Part shown: positions 54,330-62,418 of the stretch, one piece after another
Layout: each line of letters begins with the position of its first letter
How positions within the stretch are numbered: the first letter of the stretch is position 1
Source of the DNA: Geomonas subterranea
Lineage (GTDB): Bacteria; Desulfobacterota; Desulfuromonadia; Geobacterales; Geobacteraceae
Length of the DNA stretch: 64,000 nt
Direction: 5' to 3'
Assembly (NCBI RefSeq): GCF_019063845.1
Contig: NZ_CP077683.1
Span: forward strand, 1,302,001 to 1,366,000
Made by a program: the position numbers and the translations under genes
The notes under the pieces: generated by a model
The model's database searches: none
Told to the model about the DNA's origin: nothing
What the model saw: only the letters and a program-made list of their open reading frames with translations

Positions 54330-55232
54330 CTAGACTCCCAGGATCAGCCCTTCGAGGAGGCCGGAATCGCTGACCTTGAAGGTGGAGAACCCGAACTCGC
54401 GCATGGTGGTGAGCACGACGAGGATGCCGGCGATGATCAGGTCCTCGCGCCCGGGCTCAAGACCTGGCACCTGCAGGCGCTCCTGCGGCGTGAGCGGGAG
54501 GAGCCTGTTGAACATCGTCTCGACCTTGGCCAGCGGCAGCGTGTGGTTGTTGACCTTTTTGTAGTCGTAATCGGTCATGCCGAGGTCGATGGCGGCAAGG
54601 GTCGTTGCCGTACCGGCCGTACCGACCAGGGTCGCCCCGCTGAAACGCTCCGCGAGCCCCTCCCCGGCCAATTCACGTCGCAACGACGAGAGTTCACGCC
54701 GGATCTTGTCTTCCATCTCGGCAACCCCGGCCTTTCCCTCGGTGAGGCGGACCACCCCGATCGGGAGGCTGCGGGAGAAAAGAGGCTTTTGCTCCGAGGC
54801 CAGCGTGTATTCCGTGCTCCCTCCCCCCACGTCGAACACGGCGAGGTCCTCGTTCTTGTTGTCCAGGATGGAGGCTACCCCTCTCAGGGTGAGCATCGCC
54901 TCCTCGTTGCCGTCGATTATCTCCAGGGCGATGCCGGTCTCTTCGAGCACACGCCTGCAGAAACCGGCGCCGTTTTTTGCGTCCCGCACCGCCGAGGTGG
55001 CCACCGCCCTCAGGCGCACCACGCCGTGGCTCGCCATGTCGGCGGCGAACTCCTTCAAGGCGGCAAGCGAGCGTTCCTGCGCCTCGGTGGAGAGTCCGGT
55101 TTCGCGGGTGAAGCCGCCTCCCAGCCTCGTGATGATGCGCTTCAAGAGCACCTGCCGGTATGGGGTTCGGGTGGCGATCTGAAGCCGGGCGGTGTTGGTG
55201 CCGAGGTCGATGGCGGCTACCTTGTCGGTCAT
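54330..55232 (-). CDS. Ppx/GppA exopolyphosphatase/pppGpp phosphohydrolase family
   Basis: 300 aa actin-like ATPase-fold enzyme. N-terminal AAIDLGTNTARL, VATSAVRDAKN, FDVGGGSTEY and LVGTAGTATTLAAIDLG are all typical of the family. Short (single catalytic module without the C-terminal HD domain of E. coli Ppx). The start at 55232 shares ATGA with the stop of the phosphate transporter gene, which ties polyphosphate or alarmone turnover to phosphate transport. Confidence 0.9.
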   Translation of the reverse strand: MTDKVAAIDLGTNTARLQIATRTPYRQVLLKRIITRLGGGFTRETGLSTEAQERSLAALKEFAADMASHGVVRLRAVATSAVRDAKNGAGFCRRVLEETGIALEIIDGNEEAMLTLRGVASILDNKNEDLAVFDVGGGSTEYTLASEQKPLFSRSLPIGVVRLTEGKAGVAEMEDKIRRELSSLRRELAGEGLAERFSGATLVGTAGTATTLAAIDLGMTDYDYKKVNNHTLPLAKVETMFNRLLPLTPQERLQVPGLEPGREDLIIAGILVVLTTMREFGFSTFKVSDSGLLEGLILGV

Positions 55233-56899
55233 GGGTGGAGTCCTTTTCTTTGGGCGATTATGGAGAAGCAGAGCTGGGATATCTTGGTGAAACTGATGAC
55301 GATGTCGCCGTAGAGTAGCCCCGCGACGATGCTGCACTTGCCGCTTTTCAGCCGGCGCAGGTGGCTTGCCTGCAGTTCGCTCTCCAGGGAGGCGATTTCC
55401 AGCTTGAGGTTCGTCATATCCTGAACCTGCTCCCCTTTCAGCACCGCCTCGCACAGGACGACCACCTCCCCCACCTTTGCGGCGACACGTTTGAGTTCCT
55501 CCATGGCGCTGGCGGAGAAACGGAGCCGCTCCTCCTTCTTGCGCATCAGGTAGTTGAGGATCGCCTCGGCCTGGTCCCCCACCTGCTCGATCTCGTTTAC
55601 GAGCTCCAGCATGGTCGGTATCTCGACCGCGCGCTCCAGTGACAGCGTCTCGCGCGAGAGCGCCACCAGGAACTGGGACATGTCGCGGTGCAGCACGTCC
55701 AGCACCACTTCCTTGTCGCGGACGGCGGCGGCGACCTTCGGATTGAAGCCGTCAAACTGCGACGTGAGCTCCGCGTACATGGCAGCGGCGATCCCCCCCA
55801 TCCTGGCGAGCTCGTTCCATGCCTGGACCAGGGCGATGGTGGGGGTCTTGATGACGCGCACGTCGATGAAGCGCGGGCGCGGCTCGCTCTCGGAGCGCCT
55901 GGTGGGGAGCAGCGTCTCGGCGGAGCGGGCGAAGAAGCCGATGGTGGGGAGAAACATGAGGAGCGACGCCACGGTGAAGAGCGTGTGGGCGTTGGCCAGG
56001 TGTCTGGCTATGTGGGGGCGCAGCGCCTGCACCACCGCCTCCGGCGGCGCGCCGCGATGCCAAAGGGATAGATCGCCGGGCGAAACCAGTGCCACGGCCT
56101 TCAGGAATAACGGGAAGAAAGTCAGGGCGAGGGCGATGGCCACCAAGCTGATGCCAAGATAGATGACCACCGCGCGTTTGGCGGTCTGGGTGCCGCCGAT
56201 GGAGGCGATGAGCGGAATCAGTGCCGCCCCGGCCACCTCGCCGATGACCATGGCGATGGCGGCGTCATAGGGCAAAACGCCCGCCGAGGCGAGGGCGATC
56301 ACGATGCCCAAAGTGGCGCTGCCCGACTGCACCAGGAAGGTGAGCAGCGCGCCGAGCAGGACCGCGACCAGGCGCACCGAGGGAAGCCCCTGGTGCAGAC
56401 CCGCGATGATGGCGCTTTCGCTGAGCGGCAGGCACGCACCTTCCAGGATGGAGAGGCCGAAGAAGACGAGACCGATCCCCAGCAGCATCCCGCCGGCGTC
56501 GGCAAGCCTGCGCGTGCGGGAGAACAAATTGAGGAAGACCCCGATGGTTATGGCTGGCAGGGCTACGGCGGAAACGCGGAAAGCGATGAACTGTATGGCG
56601 AGGGTGGTGCCGATGCCGGTACCGAGCAGCACCCCCAGTGCCTGGTACAGGGAAAGGAGGCCGGCGTTCACGAAGCCGACCACGAGGACTGACGCCGCTG
56701 AGCCGGACTGCAGGATGGAGGCGAGACAACTGCCGATCAGGGGGGCGGCGAGGCGGTTGCCGGTGGTCCGCTCCAGCACGCGGCGCAGGCGTTCTCCGGT
56801 TACCTTTTGCAGCCCCTCCGACATGGTGCGCATGCCGAGTATGAAGAGCGCAAGGCCACCGAGTGCCTCAACGATGTACGACCAAGGGGTGGGAAACAT
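55229..56899 (-). CDS. Na/Pi cotransporter family protein with PhoU-like C-terminus
   Basis: 556 aa membrane protein. Two inverted Na_Pi_cotrans repeats: LIGSCLASILQSGSAASVL and TFLVQSGSATLGIVIALA carry the QSG/S signatures; about eight to nine membrane helices to residue ~315. The last ~180 residues form a helical PhoU-like domain (VVEIPTMLELVNEIEQ region). Moves phosphate with sodium or regulates phosphate uptake. The ribosome binding site is weak. The following Ppx/GppA gene overlaps by 4 nt. Confidence 0.88.
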   Translation of the reverse strand: MFPTPWSYIVEALGGLALFILGMRTMSEGLQKVTGERLRRVLERTTGNRLAAPLIGSCLASILQSGSAASVLVVGFVNAGLLSLYQALGVLLGTGIGTTLAIQFIAFRVSAVALPAITIGVFLNLFSRTRRLADAGGMLLGIGLVFFGLSILEGACLPLSESAIIAGLHQGLPSVRLVAVLLGALLTFLVQSGSATLGIVIALASAGVLPYDAAIAMVIGEVAGAALIPLIASIGGTQTAKRAVVIYLGISLVAIALALTFFPLFLKAVALVSPGDLSLWHRGAPPEAVVQALRPHIARHLANAHTLFTVASLLMFLPTIGFFARSAETLLPTRRSESEPRPRFIDVRVIKTPTIALVQAWNELARMGGIAAAMYAELTSQFDGFNPKVAAAVRDKEVVLDVLHRDMSQFLVALSRETLSLERAVEIPTMLELVNEIEQVGDQAEAILNYLMRKKEERLRFSASAMEELKRVAAKVGEVVVLCEAVLKGEQVQDMTNLKLEIASLESELQASHLRRLKSGKCSIVAGLLYGDIVISFTKISQLCFSIIAQRKGLHP

Positions 56900-56950
56900 G
56901 GTAATGCCAGTCCAGCAGTGTTAAGGCGAAAATCGCCTCGAGAATAATGG

Positions 56951-56981
56951 GCGCCCGCCGGTCATGGCGGCCGGCGGGCGC
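56951..56981 (-). terminator. Strong GC hairpin downstream of the IHF/HU gene
   Basis: Perfect 11-bp arms GCGCCCGCCGG / CCGGCGGGCGC around a 9-nt loop, 50 nt after the ihf gene stop. Only a weak T-rich tail (CCATTATTCT) follows on the minus strand, so termination is likely but not sure. Confidence 0.55.
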
Positions 56982-57032
56982 AGTGGTGCTATCAGGATTC
57001 GGTTACTCCCGTGACGGATAGGGGTGTAGCGG

Positions 57033-57308
57033 TTAGCCGGAGACTTTTTCTTTAAGTTCCTTGCCGACCTTGAAGAAAGGTAGCTTCTTCGCCTTCACGG
57101 AGATGGATTCGCCCGTCTTGGGGTTTCTCCCGGTGTAGGCGTCGTACTCCTTCACCACGAAGCTGCCAAACCCCCTGATCTCGATCCGGTCGCCGGAAAG
57201 AAGGGCCTCGGTCATCGACGCGAAGACGGCATTGACGACTTCCTCCGCCTTCTTGAAGGAGAGGGTCTTTTTAGCTGCGAGAGATTCAATGAGTTCTGAT
57301 TTGTTCAT
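57033..57308 (-). CDS. ihfB: IHF beta/HU-family DNA-bending protein
   Basis: 91 aa. MNKSELIESLA opening, RIEIRGFGSFVVKEYDA beta arm, GRNPKTGE, and a C-terminal PFFKVGKELKEKV resemble IHF beta more than HU. It bends DNA in promoters and recombination sites; IHF commonly assists sigma-54 promoters such as those of nif, a possible but unproven link here. GGAGG lies 6 nt before the ATG. The gene follows the TPR protein gene after 25 nt. Confidence 0.88.
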   Translation of the reverse strand: MNKSELIESLAAKKTLSFKKAEEVVNAVFASMTEALLSGDRIEIRGFGSFVVKEYDAYTGRNPKTGESISVKAKKLPFFKVGKELKEKVSG

Positions 57309-57333
57309 TGTCCACCTCCGGAAACCAGCTTCT

Positions 57334-58383
57334 TTAGCAACATCCTTTTAGGTATTTCTTGGTCAGGTACTTCACGTCGTCGGTGCGCCCCTGGCGGTTC
57401 AGAATCGGGATGAGCCGCTCGGCGGCAGCCTTGGCCATGCCGGGCTGCTCCAGGGACTTGGTCCACAACTCCATGGCGCGCTCCGTGTCGCCGGTAGCCT
57501 CGTGCAGTTCGCCAAGCATGAACTGGGCCTGGTCGGGGATTATATTGAGCTCCAGCATCCGCTGCGCGACAGCTATCGCCTGGGGGTAGCGCCCGCCGCC
57601 GGCCATCAAATGAATGAGGGCCAGGTACACGGTCGCGTTCTGGGGATTGAGCGCCAGTGCTCGATTCAGGAGCGCCTCGCTCTCATGAATTTGCCCCGCC
57701 CTGAACATTATAAGTGCCACTTCGTATAATACAATGTCATTTTCACCAGATAACAACATTTCCTGCAAAATTGTGAACGCCTCGCGATCGTTGCCCTCAT
57801 GAATCATGAGGTACGCCTTGGCGAATTTGGGACCGAGGTCGGCGTAGCGTCCGGGGAGGTCACCCGGGAGCGGCTGGACCATGAGGAAGAACTGGTCCTC
57901 CTCGGAAAGGCTCATGCCCATCGGCGCGGGCTCCTCGTGATGGTGGTCGCCGTGCCCCTTGCAGGTCGTGCAGGAGCCTCCGCCGTGCGGCTTGTAGTTG
58001 CCGGCGCCGGCGGGTGCGGCGGGCTTGGCCTCGGCCTGTGCCTCGGGCTGCTCCAGTTTCGCGGCCTCGGCGCGGGCGCGCGACTTGATGCCGGGATCGG
58101 CGGCGAGGTCGGCGGCGAGACAGAAGTGATCGTGCGCCTTTTGTGCTTCACCGGCGCGCAGGGCGTGCTCCCCCTCCTGCAGGTTCAGCTCGCCCAGTTT
58201 GTCGCAGGCCTGGTCCATGGCCTGGCGGATGGCTGCGGCTTCCTGGTGCTCCTCGGCCGGGCAGAGCTTCAGCGCTTCCTGAAAGTCGACCCGCGCATCC
58301 GAGTAGCGCTCAGCGGCGAGGTGCTTGGCACCCTGATTCTGGTAATGACGGAAATCCTTCTTGCCGAACAGTCCGAAAAACAT
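57334..58383 (-). CDS. TPR protein with a Cys/His-rich insert
   Basis: 349 aa. N-terminal helical repeats (about 10-110), an Ala/Pro linker, a short metal-binding-like segment SCTTCKGHGDHHHEE (about residues 140-155), then TPR units (EALLNRALALNPQNATVYLA and AMELWTKSLEQPG). Ends KGCC. No signal peptide, so cytoplasmic scaffold or adaptor. GGAGG precedes the ATG. It lies between an RNA methyltransferase and the IHF gene on the same strand. Function unknown; the Cys/His insert may bind zinc or another metal. Confidence 0.75.
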   Translation of the reverse strand: MFFGLFGKKDFRHYQNQGAKHLAAERYSDARVDFQEALKLCPAEEHQEAAAIRQAMDQACDKLGELNLQEGEHALRAGEAQKAHDHFCLAADLAADPGIKSRARAEAAKLEQPEAQAEAKPAAPAGAGNYKPHGGGSCTTCKGHGDHHHEEPAPMGMSLSEEDQFFLMVQPLPGDLPGRYADLGPKFAKAYLMIHEGNDREAFTILQEMLLSGENDIVLYEVALIMFRAGQIHESEALLNRALALNPQNATVYLALIHLMAGGGRYPQAIAVAQRMLELNIIPDQAQFMLGELHEATGDTERAMELWTKSLEQPGMAKAAAERLIPILNRQGRTDDVKYLTKKYLKGCC

Positions 58384-58414
58384 GCAGCCTCCGATTGGTG
58401 GAATGAAATGAATA

Positions 58415-59728
58415 TTATGCGCGTACCAGTTCGGTGACGCTCTCGAGGTGGTAGGTCTGCGGGAACATGTCCACCGGTTTCGAGCGGGTCACCCGGTACC
58501 CGTTGCCGCAAAGCGAAGCGAGATCGCGGGCCAGGGTGGCCGGGTCACAGGAAACGTAAATGATTTTGCGTGGCGCGAGACCGGCCAGCTCAGCGGCAGC
58601 CTCGGCGCCCCCCCGCGGAGGGTCGAGCACCACCAGGTCGAACGAATCCTTCCGCTTGACCAGACGCCTGACGGCCTGGGCCACGTCGCTGACCAGGAAC
58701 TCGGCGTTTTGAATCCCGTTCGCCTCGGCGTTGGCCACGGCATCCGCGATGGACGGCGCGTATCCCTCCACCCCCATCACGTGCGCCGCATTGTGCGCCA
58801 GCGGCAGAGAGAGGTTGCCGTTGCCGCAGTACAGGTCGAGCACCCGCTCCTTACCGGTCAGCCCCGCCCACTCGCATGCGGTGCGGATCAATTCGAGATT
58901 CTGCCGGTAGTTGACCTGGGAGAAACCGCCTCGTCCGAAACGGAGCTTCAGCTCCCTGGAGCCGGGAGTGAGGCTCGCCGGGACCCGGTAGCTCAGCGAG
59001 TCGATGCCGAAGGCCTTTTCGAGCTCCCCTTTCCGGCCGCTGCGCACGAACACCCCGGCGACGGAGGGGAGCCGGGAGCGGTCCCGGGTCAGAGACTCGA
59101 GCAAGGGAGCACCGCCCCCCCTGCTGTGCACGATGGCGATCCCGTCCCCGTCGTCACCGGTCGAGAGGTCTATCTGGTGGACCGACTCGCATTGGGGTAG
59201 CCCGGGGAGGAGCACCCTGAATTCCGCGGCCATACGGTTCAACAGCGGCTGCGCCAACGGGCAGCCGGTGCCGAAATCGACGACGTCATGGGAGCCGGTG
59301 CGGAAAAAGCCTAGTCGCAGCGCCCCAGCCGCGACGGTGACCTTAACTTGAACGCGGGAGCGGTAGCCGTAGGAATCGGGCGACGCAGCGACCGGCAGCA
59401 CGCTCTCCCGCTCGACCTTGCCGATGCGCGACAGGGTGTCAGCGAAGATGCCCCCCTTTTGTTTCACCTGCTCGGAGTACGGCAGGAACTGCCAGTCGCA
59501 GCCGCCGCACTCCCCGAAGACCGGGCAGACCGGGGCGATGCGCAGCGCGGAGGGCTCGACCAGTTCGACCAGTTCCCCCTCCAGGAACGAGCGTTTCTCC
59601 CTGACCACGCGGATCCTGGCGTGGTCGCCCGGAGCGGTGAAGGGAACGAAACAGGCCTTCCCTTCCACCCTCCCGAAGCCGGCGCCGCCGTAACAGAGAC
59701 TCTCTATCGCGATGATCCGGTCAGCCAT
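58415..59728 (-). CDS. 23S rRNA (uracil-C5)-methyltransferase, RlmD/RumA family
   Basis: 437 aa. An N-terminal TRAM domain, a 4Fe-4S site (CPVFGECGGC plus GTGCPL), the SAM motif VLDLYCGNGNLSLPLA, LVVLDPPRGG and the catalytic Cys in YVSCDPATLARDL. Methylates a uridine of 23S rRNA in known RlmD/RlmCD proteins; exact site not deducible. The start MADRIIAIE at 59728 overlaps the previous gene by 8 nt, which supports it over an ATG 12 codons earlier. Confidence 0.9.
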   Translation of the reverse strand: MADRIIAIESLCYGGAGFGRVEGKACFVPFTAPGDHARIRVVREKRSFLEGELVELVEPSALRIAPVCPVFGECGGCDWQFLPYSEQVKQKGGIFADTLSRIGKVERESVLPVAASPDSYGYRSRVQVKVTVAAGALRLGFFRTGSHDVVDFGTGCPLAQPLLNRMAAEFRVLLPGLPQCESVHQIDLSTGDDGDGIAIVHSRGGGAPLLESLTRDRSRLPSVAGVFVRSGRKGELEKAFGIDSLSYRVPASLTPGSRELKLRFGRGGFSQVNYRQNLELIRTACEWAGLTGKERVLDLYCGNGNLSLPLAHNAAHVMGVEGYAPSIADAVANAEANGIQNAEFLVSDVAQAVRRLVKRKDSFDLVVLDPPRGGAEAAAELAGLAPRKIIYVSCDPATLARDLASLCGNGYRVTRSKPVDMFPQTYHLESVTELVRA

Positions 59729-60113
59729 GGATACCGCGCGGCACGAACCCCGTTTTTCGTCCACGGACGCGGGTCAGTTCGGACTGGACCAGTTTCCTCG
59801 GGAAATCGGGGGTGTTGAAATAGCCAAGGGAATGCGCGGCGAAATCGGAGATCACCCGCTCCACGGTCTCGTCCACGGAGAGCGAGGCCACCCCCTGGTG
59901 CTCGATTTCCTTCTTGTAGCTCACGCTGGCGCCAAGCAGTTTCCTGGCCGCCTCGTGGGATTCATCGTCGGGGAAAAGGCCGGGTGAAAGCGGGACTTCG
60001 CAGCATATCTGGATGCGGACCTGGTGGTAATCGCCGAAGTAGCGGCGTGTGGCATCGAAGAAGCGAACGGTGAGCCCGTTGGACAGCGGGATCTCCCTGA
60101 TCAGTTTTTGCAT
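59721..60113 (-). CDS. Hypothetical protein, 130 aa, upstream of the rRNA methyltransferase
   Basis: Soluble, not recognised. Features: GLTVRFFDATRRYFGDYHQV, a Cys pair in IQICCEVPL, and SYKKEIEHQGVAS. AAGGAG lies 12 nt before the ATG. It overlaps the methyltransferase start by 8 nt, so the two are translated together. Likely a conserved Geobacter-type protein of unknown role. Confidence 0.7.
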   Translation of the reverse strand: MQKLIREIPLSNGLTVRFFDATRRYFGDYHQVRIQICCEVPLSPGLFPDDESHEAARKLLGASVSYKKEIEHQGVASLSVDETVERVISDFAAHSLGYFNTPDFPRKLVQSELTRVRGRKTGFVPRGIHG

Positions 60114-60223
60114 GTAAAGTCGGTACTCCTTGGAAAAATCTGGTCATTTTTTTAGCATGTTATGGGGATTCTGTAAATAGCGATGATATCGAAGGGAAAA
60201 TGGGAACAGCTGTGAAATGCAGC

Positions 60224-60252
60224 TTGCTTTTTGCGGTAAAAATTTGTAGACT
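60224..60252 (+). promoter_or_regulatory. Putative sigma-70 promoter of infA
   Basis: TTGCTT (60224-60229) and TAGACT (60247-60252) with a 17-nt spacer in an AT-rich stretch, about 43 nt before infA. By eye only. The rest of the 60114-60294 gap shows no gene. Confidence 0.4.
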
Positions 60253-60294
60253 CACAGATTGTTAAAAGAAGCCACATCCCTCCCAGGAGCAAAA

Positions 60295-60513
60295 ATGAGC
60301 AAGGAAGAAGCAATAGAAGTCGAAGGAACGGTCATTGAGCCGCTTCCCAACGCGATGTTCAAGGTGAAGCTGGAAAACGACCACATGGTGCTGGCGCACA
60401 TTTCAGGCAAGATGAGGAAGTTTTTCATCAAGATCCTGCCTGGCGACAAGGTCACCGTCGAGCTCTCTCCCTACGACCTGAGCCGCGGCCGCATCACCTA
60501 TCGCGCAAAATAA
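60295..60513 (+). CDS. infA: Translation initiation factor IF-1
   Basis: 72 aa S1/OB-fold factor that occupies the ribosomal A site during initiation. The whole sequence is typical: [31 protein letters not shown], and a C-terminal [23 protein letters not shown] is 6 nt before the ATG; an in-frame ATG 12 codons earlier is disregarded since IF-1 begins MSKEE. The 160 nt to efp show no gene. Confidence 0.95.
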   Translation: MSKEEAIEVEGTVIEPLPNAMFKVKLENDHMVLAHISGKMRKFFIKILPGDKVTVELSPYDLSRGRITYRAK

Positions 60514-60672
60514 ACCCCTTCCCCGTACGTCACCGGCGTCTGTCCCTGCCACTCTCAGCATCGCTGCAAGGCACCTACGGATAACATAGGACCCAATACC
60601 GGTTTAGCTGCGTGCACCGCGCGCAGCACACTGAACCTTTATTCAATCCCACAGTAAGAAGAGGAAGAACCA

Positions 60673-61236
60673 ATGTACACTGCAGCCGATCTGAGAAAAG
60701 GTTTGAAAATCACCATCGACAACGAGCCTTACATCATCACCCACTTCGACTTCGCCAAGCCGGGCAAAGGGCAGGCCCTTTACCGCACCAAGATGAAGAA
60801 CATGATCACCGGCTCCACCCTGGACCGCACCTACCGCTCCGGCGAGACCTTCGAACCCGCGAGCCTCGAAGACCGCGTGATGCAGTACCTCTACAAGGAA
60901 GATGATCACTACTGCTTCATGGACAACAGCACCTTCGAGCAGATCCACATCAGCGAAGACGCCATGGGCGACGCCAAGAACTACCTGATCGACAACCTCC
61001 AGGTGGACGTGCTCCTGTTCAGGGAGAAGGCGATCGGCGTGGACGTGCCCAACTTCGTCAACCTGCGCGTCGTGCAGACCGACCCCTGGGTCAAGGGCGA
61101 CACCTCCGGCAGCGATTCCAAGCCCGCCACCGTCGAGACCGGCTACGTGCTGCGCGTACCGCCGTTCATCGAAGAAGGCGAACTGATCACCATCGACACC
61201 CGCACCGGCGAGTACTCCACCAGGGTCAAGGGGTAA
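60673..61236 (+). CDS. efp: Elongation factor P
   Basis: 187 aa. Three OB-like domains; relieves ribosome stalling at polyproline. The modifiable Lys is K32 in the loop FAKPGKGQA, the position lysylated by EpmA in E. coli (K34). The next gene, 3 nt downstream, is that EpmA-type ligase, so the lysylation route fits. Relevant here because several long Pro/Ala linkers occur in the Pfa synthases of this window. AAGAGGAAG precedes the ATG. Confidence 0.95.
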   Translation: MYTAADLRKGLKITIDNEPYIITHFDFAKPGKGQALYRTKMKNMITGSTLDRTYRSGETFEPASLEDRVMQYLYKEDDHYCFMDNSTFEQIHISEDAMGDAKNYLIDNLQVDVLLFREKAIGVDVPNFVNLRVVQTDPWVKGDTSGSDSKPATVETGYVLRVPPFIEEGELITIDTRTGEYSTRVKG

Positions 61237-61239
61237 GAC

Positions 61240-62151
61240 ATGTCGGGAAGTTGGCCACTGGCCAGGCGCTCACAGGCCCTGGCCCAGCGTGGCGCGATCT
61301 TCACCAGGATCAGGATGTTTTTCCAGGAAAAGGGGTATCTCGAGGTCGAGACCCCTTTTCGTATTCCCGCTCCCGCCCCCGAGACCCAGATCGACGCCAT
61401 ACCCAGTGACGGCTGGTTCATGCAGACTTCGCCCGAACTCTGCATGAAGCGGCTCCTCGCCGCAGGTTATCCCCGGATTTTCCAGATCTGCCGCTGCTGG
61501 CGCGACGGCGAGCGCGGAAGCAGGCACCTGAGCGAATTCACCATGCTCGAGTGGTACCGGGCGCAGGCTGACTACCGCGTGCTGATGGACGAGACCGAGG
61601 AACTGGTCAGGGCCGCCGCTGGAGGTTCCGGCATCACCTATCGCGGCGTGCAGATCGACCTCTCCCCCCCCTGGGAACGGATCACGGTCCGCGACGCCTT
61701 CCTGCGCTACGCCGGCACCATCGCAGAAAGCGCCCTGTCCGGGGGCACTTTCGACGAACTCATGGTCGAGAAGGTCGAGCCGATGCTCGGTATGGGCCGC
61801 CCCACCTTCATCTACGATTACCCCGCCAGTTGCTCCGCACTGGCCCGCCTGAAGAGCGAAGATCCGTCGGTGGCCGAACGCTTCGAACTCTACATGGGAG
61901 GGCTCGAGATCGCCAACGCCTTCTCTGAACTGATCGACCCGGTCGAGCAGCGCGCAAGGTTCGAGGCTGAGGCCGCTGAGCGGCTCCGCCAGGGCAAACC
62001 CGCCTACCCCATGCCCGAAAAATTCCTCGACGCGCTTTCCGGGATGCCGGAAGCAGCCGGAATCGCCCTCGGCCTCGACCGTCTGGTGATGGTCCTTCTC
62101 GACGCAGAGAGCATCGACGACGTCGTCGCCTTCACCACCGAGGAGCTTTGA
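61240..62151 (+). CDS. epmA: EpmA (PoxA/GenX), EF-P-lysine ligase
   Basis: 303 aa class II lysyl-tRNA-synthetase-like enzyme without the anticodon domain. Motif 2 FQICRCWRDGERGSRHLSEF, ELYMGGLEIANAFSEL and the motif 3 region GIALGLDRLVMVLLD are present. It attaches beta-lysine to EF-P. Starts 3 nt after efp. EpmB, the lysine aminomutase that makes beta-lysine, is not in the window. Confidence 0.93.
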   Translation: MSGSWPLARRSQALAQRGAIFTRIRMFFQEKGYLEVETPFRIPAPAPETQIDAIPSDGWFMQTSPELCMKRLLAAGYPRIFQICRCWRDGERGSRHLSEFTMLEWYRAQADYRVLMDETEELVRAAAGGSGITYRGVQIDLSPPWERITVRDAFLRYAGTIAESALSGGTFDELMVEKVEPMLGMGRPTFIYDYPASCSALARLKSEDPSVAERFELYMGGLEIANAFSELIDPVEQRARFEAEAAERLRQGKPAYPMPEKFLDALSGMPEAAGIALGLDRLVMVLLDAESIDDVVAFTTEEL

Positions 62152-62221
62152 CCGAGCTCGCGGCCGGCGACCAGTGGTCGGCGGCCGCGGCGTTCCCCTC
62201 ACCCCTGTCCTAGGTCACAGT

Positions 62222-62340
62222 CCCCTCGCCCTTTGGGAGAGGGTGGCCGAAGGCCGGGTGTGGGTTCTTGCCTCAGCGAGATGTTGCTTCCTATCGATGC
62301 AAATCCCCCTTTTCAGAGAAGCGACGGACCACACCCTCAC
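62222..62340. repeat. Palindromic element upstream of bioB
   Basis: Left unit (CCCCTCGCCCTTTGGGAGAGGG followed by TGGCCGAAGGCCGGGTGTGGG) is well preserved; the right unit is decayed to ACCACACCCTCACC. It ends just before the BirA-like operator. Confidence 0.68.
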
Positions 62341-62344
62341 CTAA

Positions 62345-62376
62345 TCGTCAACCGTCCACCTTGAAGTGGTTGACAA
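62345..62376 (+). promoter_or_regulatory. BirA-like operator overlapping the bioB -35 element
   Basis: TCGTCAACC (62345-62353) and GGTTGACAA (62368-62376) form an inverted repeat with a 14-nt spacer, matching the biotin repressor pattern TTGTMAACC-N14/15-GGTTKACAA with one mismatch. TTGACA (62370-62375) inside the right half can serve as -35, with CTAAAT 17 nt later as a poor -10. Confidence 0.7.
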
Positions 62377-62418
62377 CCTACTCCCGCGCGTGCTAAATGA
62401 GCGCTTGGAGGATCACTC

